A stretch of DNA of 64,000 nucleotides. It comes from Halorubellus salinus. GTDB taxonomy: Archaea; Halobacteriota; Halobacteria; Halobacteriales; Natrialbaceae. The translations under genes were made by a program, and so were the position numbers. Below the pieces are notes generated by a model, which made no database searches, had not been told where the DNA came from, and worked only from the letters and a program-made list of their open reading frames with translations. The stretch spans positions 310,001-374,000 of the forward strand of contig NZ_JAJCVI010000001.1 in the NCBI RefSeq assembly GCF_020567525.1. The letters run 5' to 3'. Below, one piece after another: positions 16,293 through 25,630 of the stretch. Each line of letters starts with the position of its first letter. Positions within the stretch are counted from its first letter, which is position 1.

Positions 16293-16395
16293 CGAGGCAG
16301 CCACCGTCGCCGCGCGACGGCTCGGTCTCGCCGGCAACGCTGTCGTCGACCCGCGAAGCGAAATCGTTTTCCTCGCGCTGACGTTCCTTCGAACC

Positions 16396-16926
16396 ATGAG
16401 CGACAAGCCGGCGTCGATGTACCGGGAGATCTCGAAGCCGCCGTACACGCGGCGCGAGTACATCACGGGCATCCCTGGGTCGAAGATCGCACAGCACAAG
16501 ATGGGTGACGCGGGGAGCGACCCCGAGGACTACCCCGTCCAGATCAGTCTCCGCGTCGACGAGGAACTCCAGATCCGCCACGGGAGCCTGGAGGCCGCGC
16601 GCCTCTCGGCGAACCGCCACATGATCAAGACGCAGGGCGAGGGGAACTACAAGATGATCCTGCGGAAGTTCCCGCATCACGTCATCCGGGAGAACAAGCA
16701 GGCGACGGGCGCGGGTGCGGACCGCGTCTCCGACGGGATGCGTCAGGCGTTCGGGAAGGTCGTCGGGACGGCCGCCCGCATCCAGAAGGGCGAGCGGCTG
16801 TTCACGCTGTACTGCGACGTGGACCAGGCCGACGCCGGCAAGGAGGCGTTCCGGCGCGCGTACAACAAGATCAGCCCGCCGTGTCGCATCGACGTCGAAC
16901 GCGGCGAAGAGCTCCTCATCTCCTGA
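16396..16926 (+). CDS. rpl10e: Ribosomal protein L10e (uL16 family)
   Basis: A 176-residue large-subunit protein at the A-site/central protuberance, homologous to bacterial L16. Recognised from the N-terminal [47 protein letters not shown] and [20 protein letters not shown] (in parts), followed by [21 protein letters not shown]. The length matches archaeal orthologues. A TATA-like stretch (GAAATCGTTTTCC) about 30 bp before ATG 16396 suggests a leaderless mRNA. Confidence 0.97.
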   Translation: MSDKPASMYREISKPPYTRREYITGIPGSKIAQHKMGDAGSDPEDYPVQISLRVDEELQIRHGSLEAARLSANRHMIKTQGEGNYKMILRKFPHHVIRENKQATGAGADRVSDGMRQAFGKVVGTAARIQKGERLFTLYCDVDQADAGKEAFRRAYNKISPPCRIDVERGEELLIS

Positions 16927-16969
16927 GCGAACGCGGTCGTTCGCTGTCTTTCGACGCCGGAAGCGGTGC

Positions 16970-17554
16970 CTATCGCCGGAAGAAGAGGATGCTTCTGGAG
17001 AGGTCCACGACGGCGCCGAGGCGCCCGCGCTCATTTCCCTCGCGAGCCTCCGGGTCGTCGGTCGCACTGCGACCGTCTCGAAGCGTCAGCACGGCGAGTG
17101 CGCCGACGCCGAGCGTCGCGGCGAGCGCCACGGCGACCGCGGGAAGCCCGCCGAGGACGGGCGCGTCGACGGCCAAAAGCACGGTCAGCACGGCGAACGT
17201 TCCGGCGAGTGACAGGAGGGTCCCGGCGTTGGAGCGTGCGACGCTCGCACCGTCGTCGAGGTACGGTTCGAACGTGTCAAGACTGCGCTCGGCGGTGACG
17301 ACGCCACGGTCCTTGTCGTACTCGACGAGGCCGTAGCTCGCCATCGACGGCAGGTGCGTCTGGACGAGCGACGTGTACACGCGCTTGCGCTGCCGGTAGT
17401 CGAGCTGGTCCGGGTCGAGTCCGTACTCGATGCCGGCGACGGCGCCGGTGAGGTCGCGTACGGTCATCGTGTCCCGTCCGCGGAGCACACGGATGACTGA
17501 GCGCCGGCGTTCGTTGCTGAGTGTGTGGAATATCGTGTCCTGGTCGAGTTTCAT
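16970..17554 (-). CDS. Winged-HTH domain membrane protein (DUF7344-like)
   Basis: A 194-residue protein. Residues 1-90 form a winged helix: DTIFHTLSNERRRSVIRVLR, then DLTGAVAGIEYG, KRVYTSLVQTHLPSMASYGL and VEYDKDRGVVTA as the wing. Two hydrophobic helices (about 110-160) tether it to the membrane, with a charged C-terminal tail. This domain order is common among haloarchaeal DUF7344 proteins, often near signalling genes; the name is from memory. Its function is unknown, possibly a membrane-anchored transcription regulator. It is encoded on the minus strand between L10e and the histidine kinase. Confidence 0.8.
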   Translation of the reverse strand: MKLDQDTIFHTLSNERRRSVIRVLRGRDTMTVRDLTGAVAGIEYGLDPDQLDYRQRKRVYTSLVQTHLPSMASYGLVEYDKDRGVVTAERSLDTFEPYLDDGASVARSNAGTLLSLAGTFAVLTVLLAVDAPVLGGLPAVAVALAATLGVGALAVLTLRDGRSATDDPEAREGNERGRLGAVVDLSRSILFFRR

Positions 17555-17771
17555 TGGTCACTTCTGGGCGGTGGGTAGGTATCACCCAAAACGACCGCGT
17601 TGGACGTCTCAGTCCTGCGACTGGGAGGGTTGGCTCGCTACTCACTGTCTAGTCGACTGGCTGAATATTAAAGGTTCTCGTACGGGAAGTAACGGTCTCT
17701 TACCGGTAGCAGACGGCGATTACCGAACGCCGTCGCGGTCGAACGTCGTCGTGGTCGGTCGGCCAGGGGGG

Positions 17772-19829
17772 TCACTCGCGGGTCGAGAGGACCGGCTGGT
17801 CGTCGGATCGTACCTCGAAGCGCGCTCCGTCCCCGTCCGCGACCGCCTCGACGGTCCAGCCGTGCGCGTTCACGATGTCAGCGACGATGGCGAGCCCGAG
17901 TCCGGTGCCGCCGTCCCCGGAGACGCCCTCCTCGAACAGCGACCCGGCGACGTCTCCGGGGATGCCGGGGCCGTCGTCCGCGACGTAGAACCCGTCGACG
18001 TCCGAGAGCGGCCCGACGGTGACCGACACCGACGCACCACCGTGCTCGATGCTGTTCCGGAACAGGTTCTCGAAGACGCGCGCAAGTCGCGTCCGGTCCG
18101 CGACGACGGTTCCCTCGTCGACGGCGAGCGTCGCGTCCTTCGTGTCGACGGCCTCCCACGCTTCCTCGGCGAGCGCCTCGAGCGACACCGCCGACCGCTC
18201 GGTGACGTCGTCGTCCTGCGCGAGCGCGAGCACGTCGTCGATGATGCGACGCATCCGGTCGTGCGACGTCCGTATCTCGCCGACAGCGGGGTCGTCGACG
18301 CGTTCCTCGAGCAGTTCCGCGTAGCCGTCCGCGACGTTCAGTGGATTCCGGAGGTCGTGACTGACGACGCTCGCGAACCGCTCCAGGCGCTCGTTCGTCC
18401 GCTCCAGGTCGCTCATCGTCTCCTCCAGGCGCTGCTCGCGTTCCTTCCGCTCGGTGACGTCGCGGGCGTTCACCACGATACCGGACACGCTCTCGTCGTC
18501 GAGGAGGTTCCGGCCCGCGGCCTCCAGGTACCGCCAGTCGCCGTCGGCGTCCTGGGCGCGGTACTCGACGCGGTTCCCGAACCCGGACTCCCGCGGCGTC
18601 GTGTCGAACGTCGACGTGACCGCCTCGCTGTCCTCGGGATGAATCGTCTCCGACACGTGGAGTCCGACGATGTCCTCGGGCGGGATGCCGAGCACGCGCT
18701 CCACGCTCGGACTGACGTACGTGACGACGCCGTCCGCGTCGAACACGGTGATGATGTCGGACGACCCCTCGATGAGCGTCTGGAAGCGTCGTTCGGCGCG
18801 CCGTTCGTCGGTGACGTCGCGGAGGACGACGAGCGTCCCCTCCACGGACTCGAGTTCGGACGTGCTCACGTCCAGGTGACGCCTGTCGCCGTCCACCTGT
18901 CGGGTGACCTCGCCGTGGCCGTGCTCGGCTGCCTGGCCGCGTTCGACCGCGTCAGCTACCTCGGGGAGGACCTCGCGGAGGTGCATGCCGACGAGGTCGT
19001 CGGGGACGCCGAGGACCTGACTGGCGGCCTCGTTGCTGTCGACGACGGCGCCGTTCTCGTCGACCATGACGTACCCGTCGCGCATCCGTTCGACGACGGT
19101 GTCGCGCGCGAGCGGCGCGAGCTCGAAGAACCGGTAGCGGGAGATGGCGGTCGCGAACGCGAGCCCGGAGAGCCCGAGGACGACCGACGTGAGGTTCACG
19201 TTGTCGCCGAAGACGTCCAGGACGAACGCGACGTTCGAGACGACCGGGAGGAGGCTCCCGCCGACGAGAAGCAGCGCCTGCCCGCGGTACGTTCCCTCGT
19301 CGAGCCTGACGAACTTGAGGAAGACGAGCGCGCCGGCGACGACGAGCGCGTACGAGTACGCGGCGTGCAGGATGAACATCGGCCCGAGTTCGCGCGACAG
19401 CACCCAGAACCCGGGGTCGTTGACGCGCTCCACGCTGAGGTAGTAGAGGTCGTGGTTTTGCGCAGTCAGTATGACCGTTACGACGACGATGGGTTCGACG
19501 GCGAGTGCGGACCACGCCCGTCGCGTCAGCTGGTGGTCGTTGTCAGTGTACGAGAGCGCGAACGCGAGCCACGCGGTCGGCGCGACGACCGTGAAGAGGT
19601 TCGTGACCGTGAGCCAGAACACCTTCGGGCCGTACTCGACCTCGGAGATCCCGATGGCGTACGTCCCGGACCAGCATGCGGCGGCTGCCATCAGGACCGC
19701 GAAGTAAAGGAGCGACCCCGGGTTCCGGGTGGCGGACCGATGCCGGTGGACGGCGTACACGCTGAGGCTGCCAGAGAGGACAGCGGAGAACACGAGCAGT
19801 TCCGTGTACGGCGTCGGCTGAAATGTCAT
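17772..19829 (-). CDS. 7TM-PAS-PAS sensor histidine kinase
   Basis: A 685-residue membrane signal transducer. Seven N-terminal hydrophobic helices (about 1-230) form a histidine-kinase N-terminal 7TM domain. PAS domain 1 follows (MRDGYVMVDENGAVVDSNEA, ~245) and PAS 2 (SSDIITVFDADGVVTYVSPS, ~365), with a PAC-like segment. The HisKA helix carries the phospho-acceptor in FASVVSHDLRNPLNVADGY (~490). The HATPase domain shows the N box FRNSIEHG, G1 VADDGPGIPGDV and G2 GGTGLGLAIVAD. There is no fused receiver domain and no response regulator next door, so the output partner is unknown. Confidence 0.93.
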   Translation of the reverse strand: MTFQPTPYTELLVFSAVLSGSLSVYAVHRHRSATRNPGSLLYFAVLMAAAACWSGTYAIGISEVEYGPKVFWLTVTNLFTVVAPTAWLAFALSYTDNDHQLTRRAWSALAVEPIVVVTVILTAQNHDLYYLSVERVNDPGFWVLSRELGPMFILHAAYSYALVVAGALVFLKFVRLDEGTYRGQALLLVGGSLLPVVSNVAFVLDVFGDNVNLTSVVLGLSGLAFATAISRYRFFELAPLARDTVVERMRDGYVMVDENGAVVDSNEAASQVLGVPDDLVGMHLREVLPEVADAVERGQAAEHGHGEVTRQVDGDRRHLDVSTSELESVEGTLVVLRDVTDERRAERRFQTLIEGSSDIITVFDADGVVTYVSPSVERVLGIPPEDIVGLHVSETIHPEDSEAVTSTFDTTPRESGFGNRVEYRAQDADGDWRYLEAAGRNLLDDESVSGIVVNARDVTERKEREQRLEETMSDLERTNERLERFASVVSHDLRNPLNVADGYAELLEERVDDPAVGEIRTSHDRMRRIIDDVLALAQDDDVTERSAVSLEALAEEAWEAVDTKDATLAVDEGTVVADRTRLARVFENLFRNSIEHGGASVSVTVGPLSDVDGFYVADDGPGIPGDVAGSLFEEGVSGDGGTGLGLAIVADIVNAHGWTVEAVADGDGARFEVRSDDQPVLSTRE

Positions 19830-20062
19830 CCACCCACCCGACTCGGGACGCGATTGTCGATACGCGAATCACGGCAGCGGTGATTATAAACGACATGGCT
19901 ACTCGGTTCGACGCGGCGGAGGAGCGCCGTTCCGCGACGCTGGAACGAGACGGTCGCGTGGTTCGCTTCGACGACCACGAGGACGCCGTGACGGCGCCGT
20001 GCATCTCGCTCGTTTCGATACTACTAACTCGGGGCTATCGGTACTTCGAGGTGAGTCAACTC

Positions 20063-21217
20063 ATGAAGCTTCAGGAATTCCAAGGGAAGCAGGTCTTCGC
20101 GGACGCCGGCATCCCGGTCCCGCCGTCGAAGCTCGCGTCGACAGTGGACGAGGCTGTCGACGCGGCCAACGACATCGGGTACCCGGTCGCTATCAAGGCC
20201 CAGGTACAGGTCGGTGGTCGCGGGAAGGCCGGCGGTATCAAGCTCGTCGACGACGCCGAGGAGGCCCGCGAGGCCGCCGAGGCCATCATCGGGATGGACC
20301 TCAAGGGCATCCCCGTCGAGCGCGTGCTCGTCGAGGGCGCCGTCGACTTCGTGAACGAGCTGTACGTCGGCGTGACCATGGACCGCGGCGAGGGCGAGCC
20401 CGTGGTGATGGTGTCGACGAAGGGTGGTGTCGACATCGAGCAGGTCGCCGAGGAGGAACCGGACGCGATCGTCCGCGAGCACGTCGACCCCGTCTACGGG
20501 ATGCATCCCTACCAGGCGCGGAAGGCCGTCTACGACGCTGGCGTGGAGCGCGACGTCGCTGGTGACGTCGCGAAGATCGTCCAGACCGTCTACGAGCTCT
20601 GGGACGAGAGCGACGCGAGCGAGGTCGAGATCAACCCCGTGATGGTGACGAGCGACCGCGAGGTCGTCGCCGCGGACGCGGTGATGAAGATCGACGAGGA
20701 CGCGATGTTCCGCCAGCCGAAGTTCGCCGAGATGGAGGACGAGGCGAACGCGGGCGGTGACGAACTCGAGCGGAAGGCCGACGAGTACGGGTTCGACTAC
20801 GTGCGTCTCGACGGGAACGTCGGCATCATCGGGAACGGTGCGGGCCTGGTGATGACGACGCTCGACCTCGTCGACCACTACGGTGGGAAGCCCGCGAACT
20901 TCCTCGACATCGGTGGCGGCGCGAAGGCCGAGCGCGTGACGAACGCACTGGACATGGTGTTCAGCGACGAGAACGTCGATTCGGTCGTCTTCAACATCTT
21001 CGGCGGTATCACGCGCGGCGACGAGGTCGCTCGCGGTATCAACGAGGCCCTGGAGCAGTTCGACGAGATCCCCAAGCCAGTCGTGGTCCGACTCGCCGGG
21101 ACGAACTGGGAGGAAGGGATGGAGATCCTGAACGAGGACCTCGTCGAGGTCGAGAAGACCCTCGAGGACGCGGTCCAGCAGGCTGTTGCGAACGCGAAGG
21201 AGGTGAGCCAGGAATGA
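20063..21217 (+). CDS. sucC: Succinate-CoA ligase (ADP-forming) subunit beta
   Basis: The 384-residue ATP-grasp subunit of succinyl-CoA synthetase in the citric acid cycle; it binds nucleotide and succinate. Motifs include [20 protein letters not shown] at the start, [18 protein letters not shown], the metal-binding [10 protein letters not shown] segment and [20 protein letters not shown] with the C-terminal [14 protein letters not shown] loop and [19 protein letters not shown] 20063 follows GAGGTGAGTC, a ribosome-binding-like sequence. The frame is open 240 nt upstream, but that part is not family-like. It overlaps sucD as ATGA. Confidence 0.97.
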   Translation: MKLQEFQGKQVFADAGIPVPPSKLASTVDEAVDAANDIGYPVAIKAQVQVGGRGKAGGIKLVDDAEEAREAAEAIIGMDLKGIPVERVLVEGAVDFVNELYVGVTMDRGEGEPVVMVSTKGGVDIEQVAEEEPDAIVREHVDPVYGMHPYQARKAVYDAGVERDVAGDVAKIVQTVYELWDESDASEVEINPVMVTSDREVVAADAVMKIDEDAMFRQPKFAEMEDEANAGGDELERKADEYGFDYVRLDGNVGIIGNGAGLVMTTLDLVDHYGGKPANFLDIGGGAKAERVTNALDMVFSDENVDSVVFNIFGGITRGDEVARGINEALEQFDEIPKPVVVRLAGTNWEEGMEILNEDLVEVEKTLEDAVQQAVANAKEVSQE

Positions 21218-22083
21218 GCGTGCTAGTCGACGACGACACGAAGGTGATCGTGCAGGGTATCACGGGCGGCGAGGGCAAGTTCCACGCCGGCCAGATGATC
21301 GAGTACGGGACGAACGTCGTCGCGGGCGCGGTGCCCGGGAAGGGCGGCCAGGAGGTCCACGGCGTCCCGGTCTACGACACGGTCGACAAGGCCGCGCGCG
21401 AGCACGACGCCGACGCGAGCGTCGTGTTCGTGCCGCCGGCGTTCGCCGCGGACGCCATCTTCGAGGCGCTGGACGCCCCCATCGACCTGGCGGTCGCCAT
21501 CACGGAGGGCGTTCCCGTCCAGGACATGGCGAGAGTCAACAAGCGCCTCGGCGAGGTCGACACGCGCCTCATCGGGCCGAACTGTCCGGGCATCATCACG
21601 CCCGGCGAGGCGAAGCTCGGTATCCTCCCGGGGAACATCTTCGAGTCCGGGAACGTCGGGCTCGTCTCCCGGTCGGGGACGCTCACGTACCAGGTCGTCT
21701 CGAACCTGACGAACCGCGGTATCGGGCAGACGACCGCCATCGGTATCGGCGGCGACCAGATCATCGGGACGAGCTTCGTCGACGCGCTCGAGGACTTCGA
21801 GAACGACCCCGACACCGAGGCGGTCGTGATGTGCGGCGAGATCGGTGGCGAGGACGAGGAGGCCGCCGCTCGCTACATCGGCGAGCACATGGACACGCCC
21901 GTCGCCGGCTTCATCGCCGGCCGCACGGCACCGCCGGGCAAGCGGATGGGGCACGCGGGCGCCATCGTCTCCGGGAGCGGCACCGGGACCGCGCAGTCGA
22001 AGATCGACGCGCTGAACGACGCGGGCGTTCCCGTCGGCGACACCCCCGAGGAGGTCGCCGACCACATCGAGAGCTTCCTGTAA
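21214..22083 (+). CDS. sucD: Succinate-CoA ligase subunit alpha
   Basis: The 289-residue CoA-binding subunit of succinyl-CoA synthetase. The N-terminal Rossmann fold ([20 protein letters not shown]) binds Co[21 protein letters not shown] follows. The phosphorylated histidine is in [16 protein letters not shown] (~250). Its start overlaps the sucC stop by 4 bp, as expected for a coupled operon making both subunits in equal amounts. Confidence 0.97.
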   Translation: MSVLVDDDTKVIVQGITGGEGKFHAGQMIEYGTNVVAGAVPGKGGQEVHGVPVYDTVDKAAREHDADASVVFVPPAFAADAIFEALDAPIDLAVAITEGVPVQDMARVNKRLGEVDTRLIGPNCPGIITPGEAKLGILPGNIFESGNVGLVSRSGTLTYQVVSNLTNRGIGQTTAIGIGGDQIIGTSFVDALEDFENDPDTEAVVMCGEIGGEDEEAAARYIGEHMDTPVAGFIAGRTAPPGKRMGHAGAIVSGSGTGTAQSKIDALNDAGVPVGDTPEEVADHIESFL

Positions 22084-22170
22084 CTCGAACCCGCCGGTTC
22101 CGGGTGGTCTCGGGCCCGAAATCGCGGTTCTCGTTCTTTCGAGTCCGTCCAAGACCGACCAGCCTGTGCG

Positions 22171-23289
22171 TTACCCGAACAACCAGGCTTTGAGTCGCGC
22201 GAACAGCCCCGTGGGTTCGTCGTCGCCGGAAGCGTCGTCGTCGCCTTCGGCTGGTTCGCTCGCGACGCTCGCCGCCTCGGGGTCGTCGACACCTCCGCTG
22301 TCGGCGAGCGGACCCGCGGTACTCGAGGAGCCGGCCGTCGACCCGCTCGTCTCGACGTCGTCGATGTCGAGGTCCACGTCGCCGATGTCAGACGTCTCCT
22401 CGCGGTCCTCGGCGCCTTCGGTCGTCGGCCGACCGAACGAGTTCCCGTCGTCGGCTTCGGCGTCCGCGAGCGCTTGCGCGACCTCGTCCGCGGACAACGG
22501 CTCGTCGTCCGCATCGGCGTCCGCGTCCGCATCGACCTCCTCGTCCGCGTCCACGGACGCCGCGTCAGCGTCGCTCCCGGGAGCGTCCGCGTCTTCGTCG
22601 ACGCCAGCCGGCTCCGAGTCGTCGCTCTCGACCGTGCCCGGACTGCCGGCCGTTCCAGCGTCGACGTCGGCGGCGGCGTCGGCGAGCGCGTCCACGTCCG
22701 GCCCGGGGGCTTGCTCGTCCTCGGTCGCTGCGGACGCCTCGGCTCCTTGGCCGGCCGACGCGGTCCCCTCGATGGTACTGTCGTCGTCGAGGCCACCGTC
22801 GTCGTCGGGCGTCGTCGTGGTGCTGTCGGAGACGGTCGTCCTCGCGGCTGGCGTCTCGTCGTCGCTGGCGTCGTCGTCCGCGAAGATGTCGGCGAGCATG
22901 TCGTCGACGCTCTCCTCGCTCACGTGCGTCCGCGGACCGCCACCGCCGGCGTCCGATGCGGCGTCGACGTCGTCGTCGACCGAGCGCTCGGAGACGTACG
23001 TCTTCGGGCCGGCGTCCGTGGTGTCGCGGTACGCGTCACCGGCCGCCTTCCCGATCTCTGCCGCACGGTCGTCCACGTCCGACGTCTCGTCGACACTGTC
23101 CGCGTCCGCGACGTCCGCGGCCGCGACGTCCGCGGCCGCGTCCCCGAGCGCGTCGACGTCCTCCTCGTCCGCCGCCGCGGCCCCTGCGGTCTCGTCTTCC
23201 TCCTCGTGCCCGTCCACGGGCTGTTCGTCCGGTGAATCCGCTGATGCCGAATCGGCGTCCACGTCATCGTCGGCAGCGTCGTCACTCAT
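22171..23289 (-). CDS. Highly acidic repeat protein A with amphipathic C-terminus
   Basis: A 372-residue protein dominated by Asp, Ala, Ser and Glu, without a recognisable fold. Three imperfect repeats of the form [K/R]T-x-VS-[E/D]-x-[S/T] are visible: GPKTYVSERSVDDDVDA (94-110), GPRTHVSEESVDDMLADIF (118-136) and RTTVSDSTTT (~150). The last 13 residues, GLFARLKAWLFG, are basic and hydrophobic and would form an amphipathic helix able to touch the membrane or a partner. The gene is third in a row of three similar co-directional genes (gap to the previous one 80 bp). Its composition exceeds even the usual haloarchaeal acidity, pointing to a disordered scaffold or linker; no function is proposed beyond that. 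Confidence 0.8.
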   Translation of the reverse strand: MSDDAADDDVDADSASADSPDEQPVDGHEEEDETAGAAAADEEDVDALGDAAADVAAADVADADSVDETSDVDDRAAEIGKAAGDAYRDTTDAGPKTYVSERSVDDDVDAASDAGGGGPRTHVSEESVDDMLADIFADDDASDDETPAARTTVSDSTTTTPDDDGGLDDDSTIEGTASAGQGAEASAATEDEQAPGPDVDALADAAADVDAGTAGSPGTVESDDSEPAGVDEDADAPGSDADAASVDADEEVDADADADADDEPLSADEVAQALADAEADDGNSFGRPTTEGAEDREETSDIGDVDLDIDDVETSGSTAGSSSTAGPLADSGGVDDPEAASVASEPAEGDDDASGDDEPTGLFARLKAWLFG

Positions 23290-23369
23290 ACGTCAACCGA
23301 ACGGGGGCCCCACCAAGAAACTTCCTGGCACGCCCGCATCGAAACGACCGCCGCGAGAGGACTCGCCTC

Positions 23370-25571
23370 TCAGAACAGGTTCTTCAGCCAGCCGACGAAC
23401 CGACCGACGACGCCTTTCGACGAGGAGTCGTCGCTCTCGGCGCTCGCTGCCGACTCGGCGGGCGCCGAGGACGCCGCGTCGCTCGGTTCACTCGACGGCT
23501 CCGCGTCGACCGTGGTGGCCTCCGTCACGGGTGCGTCCTCGGCAGTCGCTGCCTCAGATGGTTCCGCCTCTACGGACGCCGCCGCGTCGTCGTCCGCGGC
23601 ATCCGCCTCGAACAGGTCGCCCTGCGTCGTCTCCGCCGTCGCCGGCTCGGAGTCAGCAGGCTCGGACTCCACGGGTTCCGGCTCCGGCTCGCTCGCAGGC
23701 TCCGGCTCCGCATCGACCGCCGGCTCCGCCTCCGGCTCCGCATCGACCGCCGGTTCCGCCTCCGGCTCCGCATCGACCGCCGGCTCCGCCTCCGGCTCCG
23801 AATCGACCGCCGGTTCCGCCTCCGGCTCCGAATCGACCGCCGGTTCCGCCTCCGGCTCCGAATCGACCGCCGGTTCCGCCTCCGGCTCCGCATCGACCGC
23901 CGGTTCCGCCTCCGGCTCCGCATCGACCGCCGGTTCCGCCTCCGGCTCCGCATCGACCGCCGGTTCCGCCTCCGGCTCCGCATCGACCGCCGGTTCCGCC
24001 TCCGGCTCCGCCTCAGCCGGGGGTTCGGGTTCCGCATCGACCATCTCGCCCGCCGTGGCCTCGGCGGGAGCAGGCTCCGACTCCGCAGCTTCTGCCTCGG
24101 CTTCGGGTTCCGCGCTCGCTTCCGCGCTCTCGTCGACCGCCGTAGGCGAAACGGCCTCCGCGGGCTCCACGTCCGCTTCCGCCGGCTCGGACTCCTCCGC
24201 TTCGACCGCCGCGCTCGGAGCCTCGTCCGGACTCGCATCCACCATCTCGTCTGCCGACGTGGACGCCTCGACCGACTCGGATTCAACGGGTTCGGCCGCC
24301 GGTTCCGGCTCCGGTTCGGGTTCGCTCGCAGGCTCAGGCTCCAGCTCGGGCTCCGGTTCGGGCTCGCTCGCAGGTTCCGGTTCCGGTTCGGGTTCGCTCG
24401 CAGGCTCAGGCTCCAGCTCGGGCTCCGGTTCGGGTTCGCTCGCAGGCTCAGGCTCCAGCTCGGGCTCCGGTTCGGGTTCGCTCACAGGTTCCGGTTCCGG
24501 TTCGGGCTCGCTCACGGGCTCCGGCTCCGGTTCGGGCTCGCTCACGGGCTCCGGCTCCGGTTCGGGCTCGCTCACGGGCTCGGGCTCGCTCACGGGCTCC
24601 GGCTCCGGTTCGGGCTCCGGTTCGGGTTCGCTCGCAGGTTCCGGCTCGGGTTCGCTCGCGGGCTCGGGGTCTGCTGGTTGGAACGGTGAGTCGCCAGCGT
24701 CGACGGGTTCTCCGCCCTCGGCGATGTCGCTCTCCATCGACGCGAAGACGTCGTCGAGGCTATCGTCGACCGGACTCGTCGATTCGGGCTCGGGCTCTCC
24801 CTCCTCGTCGTCCGTCGCGAGGATGTCGTCGATGCTCTCGTCGGTCGTCAGCAGGTTCCCGATCGCTTCCTCCTCCTGGTCCTGCGGGATGTCGTCCTCC
24901 GCGTCGGGGGCGTCCGCGTCGGCACCGTCGTCGACGGGCACGAACGTCTCGATCTGGTCGGCAGCGAGCAGGTCGTCGCCGGCGAACGAGATGCCGTCAC
25001 CGAGGTTCGACCTGAGCGAGTCGAGGTTGGACTCGTTGACGAGGACGAACCGCCAGCGGTCCTCGTCCGACAGCCGGGCGAACGTCAACGGGGCGCCGTC
25101 GAGGACGGACGTCTCGATAGCGTCCAGGATAGCGGGGTAGTTCTCGCTGCCGAGGTCGTGCGCGGGGAACGAGAAGGAGATATCGCGGACGTTCCCGGAC
25201 GGGTCGGCGACCTCTATCGCCCACGGCTGCGGGTTCGGGCCGCCAGCGGTGAGTGGCTCGTCGTTCGCGTCCGCGATAGCGACCGAGCCTCCGATAGCTG
25301 AAAGGACGGCGTCGAGTTGCGTTCCGACCTCGCTCTCGTCGAAGTCCCGAGGCGCGTCGATACCGCGCGAGGAGTTCGAGAGGACCTTCAACAGTGCGTG
25401 ATGTGCGTCGCTCGCGGACGGGTTATCGGGAAGCGCCTTCGCGACCACCTTCCGCGGGTCGACGCCGTCGGGCACTTCACCGCCAGCGTGGATCGCTCGA
25501 ATCTCGTCGTTCGACAGCCCAAAACCGCGACAGATCTCGACGTACGCAGAGAGCGCTGAGTCACCCGTCAT
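23370..25571 (-). CDS. Acidic Pro/Glu-repeat protein B with folded N-terminal domain
   Basis: A 733-residue protein. Residues 1-215 look folded, with mixed helices and strands ([20 protein letters not shown], then [35 protein letters not shown]), of no family I recognise. An acidic linker holds two short motifs, ESIDDILA (245-252) and DSLDDVFA (270-277). Residues ~300-430 are (EP)n-rich and are followed by a second block of ten 10-residue EPAVD-type repeats, encoded by the 30-bp DNA repeats at 23701-24000. The tail [14 protein letters not shown] is a basic amphipathic helix. Antisense reading of the repeats gives long Ser/Gly/Ala frames, which are shadows. It is the middle gene of the three-gene acidic cluster. 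Confidence 0.85.
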   Translation of the reverse strand: MTGDSALSAYVEICRGFGLSNDEIRAIHAGGEVPDGVDPRKVVAKALPDNPSASDAHHALLKVLSNSSRGIDAPRDFDESEVGTQLDAVLSAIGGSVAIADANDEPLTAGGPNPQPWAIEVADPSGNVRDISFSFPAHDLGSENYPAILDAIETSVLDGAPLTFARLSDEDRWRFVLVNESNLDSLRSNLGDGISFAGDDLLAADQIETFVPVDDGADADAPDAEDDIPQDQEEEAIGNLLTTDESIDDILATDDEEGEPEPESTSPVDDSLDDVFASMESDIAEGGEPVDAGDSPFQPADPEPASEPEPEPASEPEPEPEPEPEPVSEPEPVSEPEPEPEPVSEPEPEPEPVSEPEPEPEPVSEPEPEPELEPEPASEPEPEPELEPEPASEPEPEPEPASEPEPEPELEPEPASEPEPEPEPAAEPVESESVEASTSADEMVDASPDEAPSAAVEAEESEPAEADVEPAEAVSPTAVDESAEASAEPEAEAEAAESEPAPAEATAGEMVDAEPEPPAEAEPEAEPAVDAEPEAEPAVDAEPEAEPAVDAEPEAEPAVDAEPEAEPAVDSEPEAEPAVDSEPEAEPAVDSEPEAEPAVDAEPEAEPAVDAEPEAEPAVDAEPEPASEPEPEPVESEPADSEPATAETTQGDLFEADAADDDAAASVEAEPSEAATAEDAPVTEATTVDAEPSSEPSDAASSAPAESAASAESDDSSSKGVVGRFVGWLKNLF
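23701..24010. repeat. Ten 30-bp tandem repeats in acidic protein B
   Basis: The plus-strand unit reads TCCGGCTCCG[C/A]ATCGACCGCC GG[C/T]TCCGCC, repeated ten times in register from 23701 to 24000 with only a few alternating bases, then a 10-bp partial copy. On the coding strand each unit gives ten residues (EAEPAVD[A/S]EP). The near-identity of units suggests recent expansion by slippage or recombination, so copy number is likely to vary between strains. Confidence 0.9.
24301..24664. repeat. EP/SEPEP-coding low-complexity repeat
   Basis: A second repeat block in protein B. Irregular units of GGTTCCGGTTCGGGCTCGCTCAC type (plus strand) code for SEPEPEPEP-like runs. Unit lengths vary by multiples of 6 bp. 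It is less regular than the 30-bp array and probably older. Confidence 0.8.
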
Positions 25572-25630
25572 TTACGATATCGGACCCATAGCTCGGGAAG
25601 GAATTAAACCTGACCCCCGAACGGCGATAC

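Noticed and set aside
19823-20062. 240-nt in-frame N-terminal extension of SucC
   Set aside because: Not family-like; ATG 20063 starts the canonical MKLQEFQGK sequence behind a ribosome-binding-like site.
23701-24010. Regular repeats as a CRISPR array
   Set aside because: Units are contiguous, without spacers, and in frame with the coding sequence; no cas genes are present.
23512-25140. Plus-strand 542-residue Ser/Gly/Ala frame and a 577-residue Arg/Leu frame over the acidic repeat gene
   Set aside because: Direct consequence of reading the EP/EA repeats in other frames; the minus frame has a folded N-terminal domain and normal composition.
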